Shown here in pieces: positions 34,052 through 47,900 of a DNA stretch of 64,000 bases. The notes under the pieces were generated by a model. It worked only from the letters and a program-made list of their open reading frames with translations, had not been told where the DNA came from and made no database searches. The translations under genes were made by a program, and so were the position numbers. The stretch comes from Chitinophaga ginsengisoli (GTDB lineage: Bacteria > Bacteroidota > Bacteroidia > Chitinophagales > Chitinophagaceae): the NCBI RefSeq assembly GCF_003014595.1, contig NZ_PYGK01000006.1:433157-497156 (forward strand). Direction: 5' to 3'. Each line of letters opens with the position of its first letter. Position 1 is the stretch's first letter.

Positions 34052-34360
34052 GAAAGAAATTTTTTGAAACTATGAAAAATTATCTATTTTAGGGGCCGCA
34101 AGAATAGTTAACCGAGACGTTAGAATAAGCATCCACCAACATTTTCAGCCTATCATAGAACTTTTGTGACTCATGTTCCTGTGACTTGATTGGGCGAAGC
34201 CGTGTTAGCCAAAGAGAACAATCGTAAAATATACGTACAAACACATTGACAGACTGTATAAATACGCAGAATTCAGGGTGTATATCATCACACGTAGTCC
34301 CGCCACCAGTCACACGTCTTTTGATATTGTATCTACCGTTTATAACCAATTCAAAGGTAA
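34052..34360. other. Gene-free gap between the NusG-like gene and the permease
   Basis: About 309 bases. A minus-strand open frame (34089-34349) exists, but its product resembles nothing I know and it is taken as chance. No terminator with a proper T run was seen, so read-through from the NusG-like gene is possible. Confidence 0.55.
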
Positions 34361-36811
34361 ATGCTCAGAAATTATTTCATTATCGCCTGGCGGAATCTGC
34401 TCAGACATAAGGTATTCTCTTTCATAAACATATCTGGTTTATCAGTAGCCATCGCAGCTTGCCTGCTGATTCTTCAGTATATCCTGTTCGAGTTTAGCTA
34501 TGATAGATTTCATACGCGGGCGAATGCTATATACCGCGTAAAACAGGAGCGCTACCAGGATGGCGCACTGGCAGAACGCTCTGCCAGAAGCTTTTCTGCC
34601 ATCGCGAATGCAATGAAAAGCGATTTTCCCGAGGTCCATAATGCTACGACCTATTTCCCGCTTGAATGCATCGTATCTGCTTCAGAAACAGAGAATATTA
34701 CCCGCTCTTACAAGATGCCGCACGTGTTATTTGCGAGTGCATCATTCCTGAAGATTTTCAATTTCCCCATCATCAAAGGCCGTGACGCACTGGATGAGCC
34801 TAATTCGCTGATCCTTACTGCGTCTACCGCAAAACGCTTCTTCGGCGATACAGATCCCATCGGCAAGAAATTGAGGGTCGTGAATTTTAACCAGGGAACA
34901 GACATCGATGGTTTTGTAAAAGGTGTATGCAGTGATATTCCTGCTAACTCACACTTACAGTTTGAAATGCTGGTGTCTACAAATCCCAAAGATGTTTCAT
35001 GGACCTATGCAGACAACTATACGTATGTTGAATTAAACGACAACGCAAACGTAGAAAAGCTGGAAAGCAAACTGCCGGCTTTTCTTGCAAAATATACTTC
35101 CGGCCTGACAGGCAGTAACAAAGTAAAACTAGGACTACAGCCACTTACACAGATACATCTGTATTCAGATCTCAGCGGTGAACCTACCGTGAGTGGTACG
35201 GGTAAACTGGTGTGGTTCATGGTGTTGATTGCAGTACTGATCCTGCTGATTGCATATATCAACTACATCAACCTTTCAACGGTAAAAGCAATGGAGCGTG
35301 CGAGGGAAGTAGGACTGAGAAAAGTGTTTGGATCGGAGCGCATTACACTCATGAAGCAATTCTTCTTTGAATCTTTACTGCTGAACTTCGTCGGTATTGT
35401 CATCGCTATCATTATTGCATTGTTCTGTCATGAGCTGTTTAACCAGCTCGCTGGAGTGGATATACCAATGGGATTCTGGACCAGCTATTGGTTCTGGCTG
35501 GCCTTTCTGACATTACTGATCGGCGGCGCATTGGTGTCGGGTATCTATCCTGCCTACCTGCTGTCCGGTTATCAGCCGGTACAGGTACTGAAAGGAAAAT
35601 TGCCACTCACCGGAGCAGGGATCAGTATAAGAAAGATACTGGTAGTGTTCCAGTTTGCAGTCTCCATCGCATTGATCATTGGTACATATGCGATCTCCCG
35701 GCAGGTGAACTACATGAGAGAGACGAACCTTGGCATGAACATAGACCAGACACTGATCATTGACGCACCTGCCAATAAGCTCGAATCACAGGGAGGAAAG
35801 AATTTTTATCAGCGCATCAATACCTTCCGCACATCGTTGTTACAATCTCCGAACATCAAAAGTGTAACAGCTGCTTCCAGTATGCCCGGTCTGGATATAC
35901 TGTGGAACAGGCCTTATCAGCGCAGGGACGATGTATCTGCCAATAAAGGGAATATGTATGCAACGTTCTCTATCGGACCAGAGTTCGTCAATCAGTTTGA
36001 CATAAAAGTGGTAGCAGGACAACAGTTCTCCATTACACCCGATCAGATAACAGATAGCGCAAAGGCCACTATCCCAATTATGATCAATGAGTCTGCCGTA
36101 AGGGCCTTCGGCTTTGAAAACGCGAAAGATGCAGTGGGAAAGATCCTGGTCGACAGAAATGGTTTTGGGGTCACATTCGAATATGAGATCGTTGGTGTAC
36201 TGCAGAACTTCCATCAGAAATCATTGAAAGAATCTTTTACACCGATCGTATTCCGCCTGGAAGATGGTTCGAGCATAGAATATTATGCGGCAAAAGTAAG
36301 CGCCACCAACATAGAAAGGACGATCGCATATATAGAAAAAAGTTATAAAGAATTATTCCCGGCAAGTCCCTTCCAGTATGCATTCCTGGACGAATTTTTT
36401 GATAGGCAGTATCGCACCGACGTACGTTTCGGAAAGATATTCGGCCTCTTCTCAGGCTTCGCCATTTTTGTTGCCTGTCTCGGACTCCTGGGTTTGTCAT
36501 TATTTACCAGTATGCAGAGAACAAAGGAGATCGGCGTGAGGATCACACTTGGCGCATCTGCTATCAGCATCTTTGTTTTATTGGTGAGAGACTTCATGAA
36601 ACTGATACTGATTGCCTGCTGTATTGCATGGCCACTGGCATGGTGGGGACTATACCAATGGTTGCAGCACTATCCCTTCAGGATTGGTATCAGCCCCTTA
36701 TTGTTTTTTATTCCAACTTTTATAGTGCTTTTCATTGCGCTGTTAACAGTCGCCTTTCACACATGGAAAGCTGGAAAATTGAATCCGATTAAAGCCTTAA
36801 AGTATGAGTAA
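34361..36811 (+). CDS. FtsX/MacB-type ABC transporter permease
   Basis: 816 residues, the size of Bacteroidota double-FtsX permeases. The opening MLRNYFIIAWRNLLRHKVFS and helix FINISGLSVAIAACLLILQY are family hallmarks. A periplasmic MacB-PCD domain lies at about 45-270, then three helices (from about 285, GLRKVFG coupling motif). Further down come VVFQFAVSIALIIGTYAIS, a second periplasmic domain, and the last three helices with GVRITLGASAISIFVLLVRDF, ending PIKALKYE. No partner ATPase is adjacent. Such permeases handle lipoproteins, peptides or toxic compounds. It may provide self-protection for the NRPS product, but stand-alone copies are common in this phylum. Confidence 0.9.
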   Translation: MLRNYFIIAWRNLLRHKVFSFINISGLSVAIAACLLILQYILFEFSYDRFHTRANAIYRVKQERYQDGALAERSARSFSAIANAMKSDFPEVHNATTYFPLECIVSASETENITRSYKMPHVLFASASFLKIFNFPIIKGRDALDEPNSLILTASTAKRFFGDTDPIGKKLRVVNFNQGTDIDGFVKGVCSDIPANSHLQFEMLVSTNPKDVSWTYADNYTYVELNDNANVEKLESKLPAFLAKYTSGLTGSNKVKLGLQPLTQIHLYSDLSGEPTVSGTGKLVWFMVLIAVLILLIAYINYINLSTVKAMERAREVGLRKVFGSERITLMKQFFFESLLLNFVGIVIAIIIALFCHELFNQLAGVDIPMGFWTSYWFWLAFLTLLIGGALVSGIYPAYLLSGYQPVQVLKGKLPLTGAGISIRKILVVFQFAVSIALIIGTYAISRQVNYMRETNLGMNIDQTLIIDAPANKLESQGGKNFYQRINTFRTSLLQSPNIKSVTAASSMPGLDILWNRPYQRRDDVSANKGNMYATFSIGPEFVNQFDIKVVAGQQFSITPDQITDSAKATIPIMINESAVRAFGFENAKDAVGKILVDRNGFGVTFEYEIVGVLQNFHQKSLKESFTPIVFRLEDGSSIEYYAAKVSATNIERTIAYIEKSYKELFPASPFQYAFLDEFFDRQYRTDVRFGKIFGLFSGFAIFVACLGLLGLSLFTSMQRTKEIGVRITLGASAISIFVLLVRDFMKLILIACCIAWPLAWWGLYQWLQHYPFRIGISPLLFFIPTFIVLFIALLTVAFHTWKAGKLNPIKALKYE

Positions 36812-37014
36812 GAGCAGATTGTTTATATCGTAGAGCAAATTAATGACCCCAAATTGCTTGCCTGGCTGATCATTCCTTGCTGGTGAGTAAATATTGTTTC
36901 CTGTTTTGATGTAGAATTCAGGCAGGCCGTAAGGTCTGCACGTGTTGTTATCCGGCTGCCCAAAAGGGCTGCCAGGCGGAGCTATTTTGTTTTCAAAAAA
37001 ATATACTGCATTGT

Positions 37015-38910
37015 ATGATAAAAGAGTTAATCCATACTGTTTTTGAAGATATTGCTGAACAATACCCCACAAAGACTGCTGTGGAAGAAGATAATTGTAA
37101 TATCACTTATCAGCAGCTGAACAAGCAGGCAAACAGAATTGCACATCTGATATTATCCCTCAATATCAGCAGCGGCACTCATGTTGCAGTGATATTGCCT
37201 TCCGGTGTACACCTGGTAAGCACCTTGTTAGGCTGCCTGAAGGCCGGCGTTGTTTATTTACCCTTATCCCGCAATACCGGAGCACCTGCTCATCATATTT
37301 TTCATCAGACCAATCCAGGCTTCATCATAACTGAAAGCGATCATCTGCCTGCGCTGGAGTCAATGCTTTCCACTCTAAGTGGAACAATGCCTCCACTGCT
37401 TGTATTTCCTTCCTCCATGCACGGACTGCTGAAAGGTTTGGATCTGCAGGATATGGGCATCATAAGTGCTGTAGAAGAACCAGCTATGTTGTGGGAATGG
37501 GACAATGGTAAATACCTGCGCACAGATATATCACTGGATGACCAGCAGTTTACAGATCCGGGCCTGGCTATCGACAAGCAGTCCGACGCTTACATATTTT
37601 TTACATCTGGTTCTACCGGCATCAGTAAAGGCATTATTGGTTCGTACAAGAGCCTTGCGCATTATATACACTGGCATCGCGGCGCTTTTAACGTGAACGA
37701 AAATACACGTATCAGTCAGCTGGCGCCTGTAACTTTTGATGCTTCTCTGAAGGATATCCTGGTAGCAATTACTGCGGGTGCAACACTACATGTGCCTGCC
37801 ACAGGTTTGAAGGAACAGAGCGATCTGCTGGCTACCTGGTTACATGAGAAAGATATTACGCTACTGCAAACAGTACCATCTATTTTCAGGCTTATTACAA
37901 AATCGCTGAAAGAGAATGGCCGTGATCTTCCATCATTGGAACAGGTCGTACTGGCAGGAGAAAAACTATATGGAAAAGATGTGCTGAACTGGCGCCAGGT
38001 GAATGGCGAAAAGACACGCCTGACCAATATGTATGGCCTCACAGAGACCACAATATTGAAAAGCTGTTATCATATTCAATCATGGAACTGGGATCCCGGA
38101 GAGACGATCCCGGTGGGTACGCCTATCAGTAATAGTATGATAGCTGTAGTAAATCAGGATCAGATATGTGCGCCGGGTGAAATCGGAGATATTTATATCA
38201 AGAGCCCTTTCATGACAAAGGGATACCTGGATACTTCGCTGAACAGCCGGTTATTTGTGCAGAACCCATTGGTGAGCGACAGACAAGACATTGTTTGTTA
38301 CACAGGAGATATCGGCCGCTACAGAGAAGACGGCAATCTCGAACTGCTGGGAAGAAGAGATGAACAGATAAAATTGCATGGGGTAAGGGTTGAACTGGAC
38401 GCAGTAAAAGCCGTTGCATTAAAGCAGGAGGGCATCGAACAGGTAGAGTTATTACTACACACTAACGATGAATTCCAACAAGAACTGATCTGTTACTATA
38501 GTGGCAAACAGTATGAACCAGCAGCGCTGAGAGCATTGCTGGAAGTGACGCTCCCGAAAGAGTATCTACCCGCTTATTATATATGGCTCGCTGCTTTTCC
38601 CCTGAATATAAATGGCAAGGTAGACAGAAAGAAACTGCCTCGCCCCTGGGAATTGCTGGAAGATGATAACTATGAAGCGCCTTTACCAGGAGTGGAAACA
38701 CAGTTATTGAAGATATGGCAGCGTATACTGGGAAATGAGAAGATCAGCAGACATGCATCTTTTTTTGTTTCAGGAGGATCGTCATTGAAGGCAATACAGC
38801 TGGTCTCCCGTATTTACCGGGAAATGGAAGTGCAGCTGTCTATTGCAGATGTTTTTAATGCAACATCTATTGCTGCACAGGCAGAACTGATCTATGCGAC
38901 AGGTAAGCAT
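37015..38910 (+). other. NRPS module 1: A1-T1 (loading, no C domain)
   Basis: The A domain (residues 1-545) has SGSTGISKGI, FDASLKDI, NMYGLTETT, YTGDIGRY and the A10 lysine in NGKVDRKK. Specificity positions read by eye give D-A-K-Q-V-A-M-I-L-K, a code I cannot assign. The carrier motif is GGSSLKAIQ (Ser590). It closely resembles A5. Confidence 0.85.
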
Positions 38911-41900
38911 TTACAGCCTCTTATCACACCGGTGGCGCAACAGTCGCATTATGGCTTGTCCCACGGACAAAGAAGATTGTGGGTATTGGAACAGCTGCAT
39001 GATAAACTCGTCGCATATTCCAGACCTGATGCCTATCGCTTACAAGGAAAGATAAATGTAGAGGCACTGGAACAGGCATTCATAGCCGTGATAAAACGAC
39101 ATGAGAGTCTGCGCACAGGGTTCATCGCTGTAGATGGAGAACCCAGGCAGGTAATTATTCCTGCGGATGCCGTGAAATGGAATATTGCCTATACTGATCT
39201 CCGAGCTATTGCAGAACAGGAGCAACAACTGGACGAAATATTAAGCGGAGAAACACAGGTACATTTTAACCTGTCGGCGGCGCCGTTGATTAGAGTAAGT
39301 GTAGTGCAACTCGCAGAAGAGGAATACGTACTGATACATGCACTACATCATATCATCTCTGATGAATGGTCCATGCAGGTGCTGATCCGTGAAGTACTAA
39401 GCGTTTATAATGATCCTGCATTGGTATTGCCGGAGCTGACGTTCCAGTATAAGGACTATGCCGCCTGGCAGGCTACGCAATTGAGCGGAGCAAATCTGAA
39501 GAAGCATGCAGATTACTGGCTGTCTCAATTGCAGGGAGAATTGCCCGTGTTGGAGCTACCGACAGACTACGAACGTCCTGCAGTAAAGAGTTATAAAGGC
39601 GCACAGGTAGCGGTGTCCTTGCCTGCAGCGTTAACAAGCCGTTTAAAGGCATTGGCAGAAGGAGAAGGCGGAACCCTGTTCATGGGACTTGTATCGCTGG
39701 TAAAGACCTTATTATACCGTTATTCCGGCCAGGATGACATTATCACCGGTATACCGGTTACCGGCAGGAGCGGGGCGGGCCTGGAACAGCAGATAGGCTT
39801 TTATCTGAACACATTACCATTGAGAAGTCACATTAATGGAGAACATGGATTTGTGACTTTACTGCAACAGATCAAAGAGCAGGCACTGGCATTATATGCG
39901 CATGAAGTGTATCCTTTTGATCTGTTAGTGGATCAACTGCAGTTACAAAGAGACATGAGCCGGTCGCCGGTATTTGATGTGGCGATTATTTACAGAGAAG
40001 AGCAGACCACACAGCAGGAGCCTGAGATGCAGGGTGTGCAGGTATCACAGATTGGTATGCCGGTGCACACCAGCCTGTACGATCTCACTTTCTGGTTTTC
40101 ACATACCGGAGACATAGTAAAACTTATACTGGAATATAATACAGACGTATTTGCAGTGCAGCGTATTACAAACGCATGCGATCATCTGCTACAGCTGTTG
40201 GATAGTGTATTGACAGATAGCAATCAGCCGCTGAATAAGATCAGTTATCTTTCTAAGCAGGAATCAGAATGGATACAACAACAACTGACAGGAACACAGC
40301 TCTCATATCCTGCTGATAGTACATTGATCGCTTTATTTGAAGAGCAGGTGCGGCAGACGCCAGCGCAGAAAGCATTGGTAATAGGGAATGAGGTCTGGTC
40401 ATACCATGATCTGAATGTAAGGGCGAACCAATTGGCAAATTATCTGCTACAACAGCATAAGATTGCACCAGGTGACGTGATTGCGCTGAAGACGGATAGA
40501 AATGAATGGCTGCTACCGGGCATATTGGGCATTCTGAAAACAGGTGCAGCATACCTGCCGGTAGATCCATCACTGCCGGAAGCGAGAATTGCCTTTATGC
40601 TGAAAGACAGTGATACACGCGTTATACTGACTGACCGGCAGGAAGACGAGGAAGACTGCACGACAGTGTACATGCCGGAAGTATTGAAAGCTCCATATAC
40701 GCTATTGGTGGATAATCCGCCTATAGCAGCCAATGGCGATAGCCTGGCCTATATGATGTATACCTCTGGCTCTACAGGAACTCCTAAGGGAGTACTGGTT
40801 CCTAATAAGGCCGTGATCAATCTCCTGTATAGCATGACCGCTATGCTGGAAGTGAAAGACAGTGATAGTCTGCTGGCAGTAACTACTTATTCGTTTGATA
40901 TTTCTGTACTGGAATTATTCCTGCCACTGCTTAATGGTGCAACAGTGATCCTTGCAGAAAATGAAACGGTAAATAGCCCCTTGCTGTTGCAGGAAATGAT
41001 CCGTATACAACAGCCAACGATCATGCAGGCAACACCCTCACTATGGAGTTTACTATTTGAGCATGGCTGGAATGGTCATAGTGGTATGAAATTATTATCC
41101 GGAGGAGAAGCGCTTGGCCGGACGCTTGCAGGTCAGTTACTGGGTGCAGCGGCAGAAGTATGGAATGTTTACGGTCCCACCGAAACAACCATATGGTCTG
41201 CTGCTCACAAGGTAACGACTGCAGATGCTGCTATCCCCCTGGGGAGGCCTGTAGCAAATACAACTATTTACCTGCTGGATGATCAGGGACTGCCAGTACC
41301 AGCTGGTGTTCCTGGCAATCTATTGATAGGAGGTGCTGGCTTGTCAGATGGTTACTGGAAGCGCCCCGCACTAACAACAGAAAAGTTTATCAAAGTGCCA
41401 TTGGTAGCAAATGGCTTATTATATCGCACAGGAGATAAGTGCGCCATCGGATTTGATGGTATGTTATATTTCTCTGGCAGAGAGGATGAGCAGGTGAAAA
41501 TCAGGGGATATCGTGTAGAAACAGGGGAGATCGCGGAACAGATCAATCAATATAAAGGCATTTTACAGTCTGTAGCAGTATTGAAAACTGTTGATGCTGA
41601 ACAGCAACTGGTAGCTTATTTCGTTGCATCAGATAAAATAGATATTGCTTCCTTGCGTACTTACCTGGCAACATTCCTACCTGCCTACATGATGCCGGCT
41701 GCGTTTGTGCAAATGGAACAACTGCCCGTGAATGCGAATGGTAAAATTGATCGAAAGGCATTGCCATTGCCGGAAATGCATGATGCCCGGGAGTATATAG
41801 CACCCGTTACAAAAGAAGAGCGTACCATAGCCGCTATATGGCAGGAAATATTAGGTGTGGATACGCTGAGTGTGACAGATAACTTCTTTCACCTTGGAGG

Positions 41901-44900
41901 CCATTCCTTAAAAGCGATACAGGTAATTGCGAGAATATACAGAGATCTTCAGATCAGAGTTGGGTTAAAGGACTTGTTCCACTATCCTGTATTGAGTGCA
42001 TTTGCCGCAGTAGTGAGGAATGCAGATCATAGTAGCTATGCACATATTCCGGAGGTACTGCCGCAGGAATACTATCCGCTGTCGCATGCACAAAGGAGGT
42101 TATGGTTGTTACATCAACTGGAAGGGAATGCAGTCTTATACAATCTGCCAATGAGTTATTACTTCAATGGCGTGTTGAATGAAGCTGCGTTGAACGATGC
42201 TTTTAGCGCATTACTGGCAAGACATGAGAGCCTGCGTACCCGCTTTGTAATGAGAGACGATAATCCGGTACAGGAAATCATCTCCGTAGAACATCTCGCA
42301 TTTAGAATCGTCAGAGAGGATCTTCGCGAAGAAGAAGATGTTCGGAAGGCCGCTGAGGCAAGAGCCCTGGAACTGGCATTGCTGCCATTTGAATTGTCTG
42401 ACGCCCCGTTACTGCGCGTGCATTTATTGCAGACAGCAGATCAGGAGTGTTTATTCTTTTTGTGCATACATCACATCATCGCAGACGAATGGTCTATCCG
42501 CTTGCTGATACGCGAACTGTTGTATTACTATAACAGTTTTCAGCATGAAAATATTACACCATTACCTGCACTGCGGATACATTATAAAGACTATGCGTCA
42601 TGGCAGCTGGAGGCGCTGAATGATGCGCAGCTGACGCTACATCGGCAATATTGGAAGGAACAGCTGAGCGGTCCATTACCTAAGCTTGAATTGCCATCAG
42701 ACAGGTTAAGGCCGGTTGTACAGCATTACAGCGGCGGACAAATAATCTATCATTTCAATCAGGAAGGAACTGCTGGCCTGGACGGCTTATGCAGGCAGGA
42801 ACAGGCCACCCGATTCATACTACTTACAACGCTGGTGAAGACCCTGTTATTCAGGTACAGCGGACAGGAAGATATTATTGTTGGTACGCCGGTAGCCGGC
42901 AGGGAGCATACAGACCTGGAAAACCAGATCGGTTATTACCTGAACATCCTGCCTTTGCGCTCTTATCCGGGAGGCAGAACGACCTTCCGTCAGTATCTGC
43001 GGGAGCTAAGGGAAACAGCCTTTAATGCGTATACTCATCAGGCATACCCCTTTGATATGCTGGTAGATGAGCTGGGACTGAAACGGGATATCAGCCGCGC
43101 TCCGTTGTTTGACATTGTGATCACATTGGAGAATGCTGCTGAAGACCTGTATCCTGAAATGAATGATATTGAGATCAGTGAAGTAGTACTACACCCTGAA
43201 CTAAGTAAGGTGGATTTGCATTTTATATTCAGGGAAACCAGTGAAGGGCTTTATCTGAAGCTGGAATACAGCCGTGAGTTGTATGACGAAGACCGTATGC
43301 TGCGCATGATGCAGCACCTGGAAAGCCTGATGATAGCCGTTGCCAGAGACCCTGAAACGGAACTGGCGAAGTTGAACATCCTGCCAGAAGCAGAGCGTGC
43401 ACAGATATTGTCCATATTCAACAATACAACCTTTGACTACCCCAGGAACATTACCCTGGTGGATCTTTTTGAAGCAAAGGTAAAACAGTCGCCGGATGCC
43501 GTAGCGCTTATGTCAGGAGATAAATCAATGACATACGCAGTACTGAACGAGAAGGCTAATCGCCTTGCAAAAGTATTACGCCATCAGCATGGCATTGAGT
43601 CCGGAACGCCTGTGGGGGTGATGGCTGGCCAACAGGAGTGGCTGGTGATTGCTATTCTTGGTGTACTGAAGGCAGGAGGCGCCTACGTGCCGATCGACGT
43701 ATCTTACCCTGCAGAAAGGATCAGTTACATTATAGAAGATACTTCATTGCCACTGCTGATTACAATATCAGACTACCTGCTGGATGTAACCTATTTTACA
43801 GGACAGTTACTGGTAGCTGATATTGAGATACCTGAATTGCCGGTAAGTGAAGGGGATCTGCCGGCAGTTTCCGGCCCATCAGATCTGGCTTACATTATAT
43901 ATACCTCCGGCTCAACTGGTAAGCCCAAAGGTGTGATGGTCAAACATGCTGGTGTGGTAAACATGGTGCAGAACGAGCTGTCTGTTTTCGGTACCACCAC
44001 AACAGACAGGGTATTACAGTTTGCCTCTCCTTCTTTTGATGCTTCCGTAGCAGAGATATTTATGGCCTTTGCGGCTGGTGCTACATTAGTGCTGATCCCT
44101 GCTGCATTAGGCAGGGACGCCACCAGGGTGACGGAATACATGGAAGCTGCCGGAGTAACTGTAGTTATCTTACCGGTTTCTTATCTGACAGCATTGGATA
44201 TTACAAAGCTGCATTTCCTACGGAAGGTCATTACTGCAGGCGATGTCGCACATGTGCCTACGGCAGTTGCCTGTGCCGCCTTCGCTGATTATTATAATTG
44301 TTATGGACCGACAGAAGCTACTGTATGGGCAAGCTCTTATCAGGTAACAGCTGCAGACGCAGGACAAGGCAGACTGCCGATTGGGAAACCTGTGCATAAT
44401 GTACGGATGTATATACTCGACGAATTACAGCAGTTATTACCTGTAGGTATCAGTGGTGAGATATGTATTGGAGGTGCTGGCGTAGCCGCAGGATATTACA
44501 ATAACGAAATACTATCAACAGCGAAATTTATTAAAGATCCTTACGGCGCGGGATTCCTATATAGAACAGGAGATACGGGGCGCTGGTTAGCCGATGGTAA
44601 TATCGATTTCACAGGCAGACTGGACGACCAGGTAAAGATCAGAGGCTACCGCATTGAGACAGGAGAAGTAGAACAGGCATTGTTATCTTATCCCGGCGTT
44701 AGTGCTGCGGTAGTAAAAGCCTTTGGCAGTGATGCCGATAAATACCTGGCAGCATATTATACAGCAACAGGTAATATAGCAGGTGCCAGTCTACGCACTC
44801 ATCTCCAACAATTCTTACCCGAATACATGCTGCCATCCTACTTTGTTCAGGTCGAACAGTTCAGGATGAATAACAGCGGTAAAATTGACCGTAAAGCACT

Positions 44901-47900
44901 GAAGGCACCACAGGCCGATAGTCAGGTAGCAGTGGAAAAACCTGTCACCGCAACTGAAGCCGTACTGTTGGAAATATGGAAAGAGATATTGGGCAATGAG
45001 CAGCTAGGCACAAAGCATCACTTCTTTGACGCAGGTGGACATTCCCTGAAGGGGATACAGGTAGTAACCCGGGTGTACAAGCAGCTGGGCATCAGAATTG
45101 AATTGAAAGACCTTTTCCTGTATCCGGTATTGTCTGATCTGGCAGCAGAGATTGACAGGACACAGGCTGGTAGTTATACACCGATCAGCACAGTGGCGGC
45201 GCAGACGCATTATAAGTTGTCGCATGCACAGCGCAGGCTGTGGGTACTGGACCAGTTTGAACCGGAAGGTTCCATCGCTTACAACCTGCCGGTAGCATAC
45301 CGGCTGGAAGGTAAGCTGGACCTGAATGCATTGGCGACAGCATTCCATACTTTGATTGAGCGTCATGAAAGCCTGAGAACAGTCTTTGAGGTGGTAGAAG
45401 GTGTGCCTATGCAGCGCATACAGACAGTGGCAGAAAGCGGCTTTGAACTACAGCTGGAAGATCTTCGTGGCAATCTACAGGCGGAAGAACAGGCCAGGGA
45501 TAAAGCAATGCAGCTGGCACTTGAACCATTTGATCTGAAGAATGGCCCCCTGCTGAAAGCAAAGTTGATGCAGACCGCAGATGAGGTATTCCTGTTTGTG
45601 TTATCCATGCATCATATCATTTCAGATGAACGCTCCTTACGTGTTATACTCGAAGAACTGATCGCAGTATATAATTCGACGCTTACAGGTACATCATTCA
45701 GTTTACCCGTATTAAAAGGACAGTATAAAGACTATGCGGCATGGCAGGAAATGGAGTTGTCAGGCGAAAGAGTACAACAACACCGTACTTACTGGTTGAA
45801 CCGCTTTGAAGGAGACATACCTGTACTGGACTTGCCTGCTGATCATCCAAGGCCTCCTGTACAGACTTATAACGGTGGACAGGTGTACATCAAACTGCCG
45901 GAAGCATTAAGCAATGGTCTGAAAAAACTCGCTTCTTCAGAAGGCGCTTCACTGTTTATGGGATTGGTCACATTGGTGAAGGCATTATTATACCGTTATA
46001 CAGGACAGGAAGACATCATTATCGGATCACCGGCAGCGGGAAGAGAACATCCTGACCTGGAACACCAGATAGGATTTTTCATTAACACGTTGGTATTGCG
46101 GTCCCGGTTTGATGGAAAAGAAAGCTTCCGCAGGCTATTACAACAGGTAAAACAAACCGCTCTTGAAGCATATTCACACCAGGTATACCCATTTGATACG
46201 CTGGTAGATGAGCTGGACCTGGAACGTGATATGAGTAGGGCGCCGCTGTTTGATGTGGTGGTGGTGCTGGATAATACCAGTGAGCAACCATTACCCGCCA
46301 TGCCTGGTCTAAACGTTGAAGATGCGCTGGTACAGTTACCGGTGAGCAAGATCGACCTGCGTTTCTTCTTTACAGATACCGCTTCCGGTATCGGGTTAAC
46401 GCTTGAGTATAATTCTGACCTGTACAACCGCGATCGTATACAACGGATGACCAGCCACCTGGAACAGTTATTAATAGGGGTATTGGCGTCTCCCGAAAAG
46501 AGCCTTCAGACATTTGAGATCTTATCTGATGTGGAGCAGGAACTGCTGACATCATTTAATCATACAACAGTCGTTTTTCCTGCCAAGGATACATTGGTGG
46601 CCCTTTTCGAAGAGCAGGTAAGACTTCATCCGGATGCCATTGCACTGGAAGGACCCGGGTGGAATTGCAGTTACCATACATTGAATGAGCGTGCGAATCA
46701 GTTAGCAAGACTGTTGCTCGATACACACCAGGTAAAGAAAGGAGACATTGCAGCCATTATGCCCGGCCGGAATGAATGGCAGATCATTGGGTTATTAGGC
46801 GCATTAAAAGCGGGACTGGCTTATCTGCCAATAGATAGCAAACTTCCGAAAGACCGTATCCGGTTCATGCTGGAAGATGCCGGTGCAAAAATATTACTGA
46901 CGGAATCTGCATTCATGTTTGATATTGACTATTTCAGCGGATCGCTGGTAGTGATGGATATCGAACTATATAATGCAGACCTGCCGGTTGAAAACCCCGA
47001 AACAGAAACAGGTGCCAACGACCTGGCGTATGTTATTTATACTTCAGGATCTACCGGGCAACCGAAAGGGGTAAAGATCAATCATAGTAGTGCTGTAAAT
47101 ATGGTATTTAATCAGCAGCACGTCTTATCTGTGAGCAGAGAAGATAAAGTGTTGTTGTTCTCTTCCTTTTCTTTTGATGGTGCGGTTTTCGAAACCTTTA
47201 TGGCTATATGTAGCGGTGGTGTATTGGTAATACCGGAAGAGGATACTTTGAAGAATGCGGAAAAGCTATTGGACTATATAACAGCGACTGGTGTCACCGC
47301 AGCTGTATTCCCGTCTGCTTTCGCCGCTATGTTGCCACCGGAACGGCTGGCTGTATTGCGCTTTATGATTACCGCAGGAGATGTGGCGCCGGTGGAAACA
47401 TTATTAAAAGCCAGCGCATATACCACTTGTTATAATGGGTATGGACCTACCGAAAATACTGTATGTACCACTTTATATAAAGTCAGTAAAACTGACAGGG
47501 GCAGACGTTCCCTGCCTATTGGCCGGCCGGTAGGTAATGTACAGGTGTATGTGTTGAATGCCGCAGCTGCGATCCAGCCTGTAGGAATAGATGGAGAACT
47601 GTGCATCGCAGGCGTGGGCCTGTCGGCAGGATACCTTGATCGCCAGGCGCTGACAGCAGATAAGTTTATCGCGAATCCATTTGGAACTGGTTTACTATAC
47701 AGAACAGGAGATAAGGGGCGCTGGCTGCCGGATGGTAACCTGCAGTTCAGCGGTCGTATAGATAACCAGGTCAAGATCCGCGGTTTCAGGATAGAGAAAG
47801 ATGAGATAGCGCAGGCATTGTCCCTTTTTCCGGGCATTGACGGCGTTGCTGTCGTTGTGAGGCAACTGGCCGGCGACAAGTACCTGGTGGCCTATTATGC

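Noticed and set aside
34089..34349. Minus-strand 86-residue open frame between the NusG-like gene and the permease
   Set aside because: No recognisable family, start signal or neighbours on that strand; kept only as a gene-free gap.
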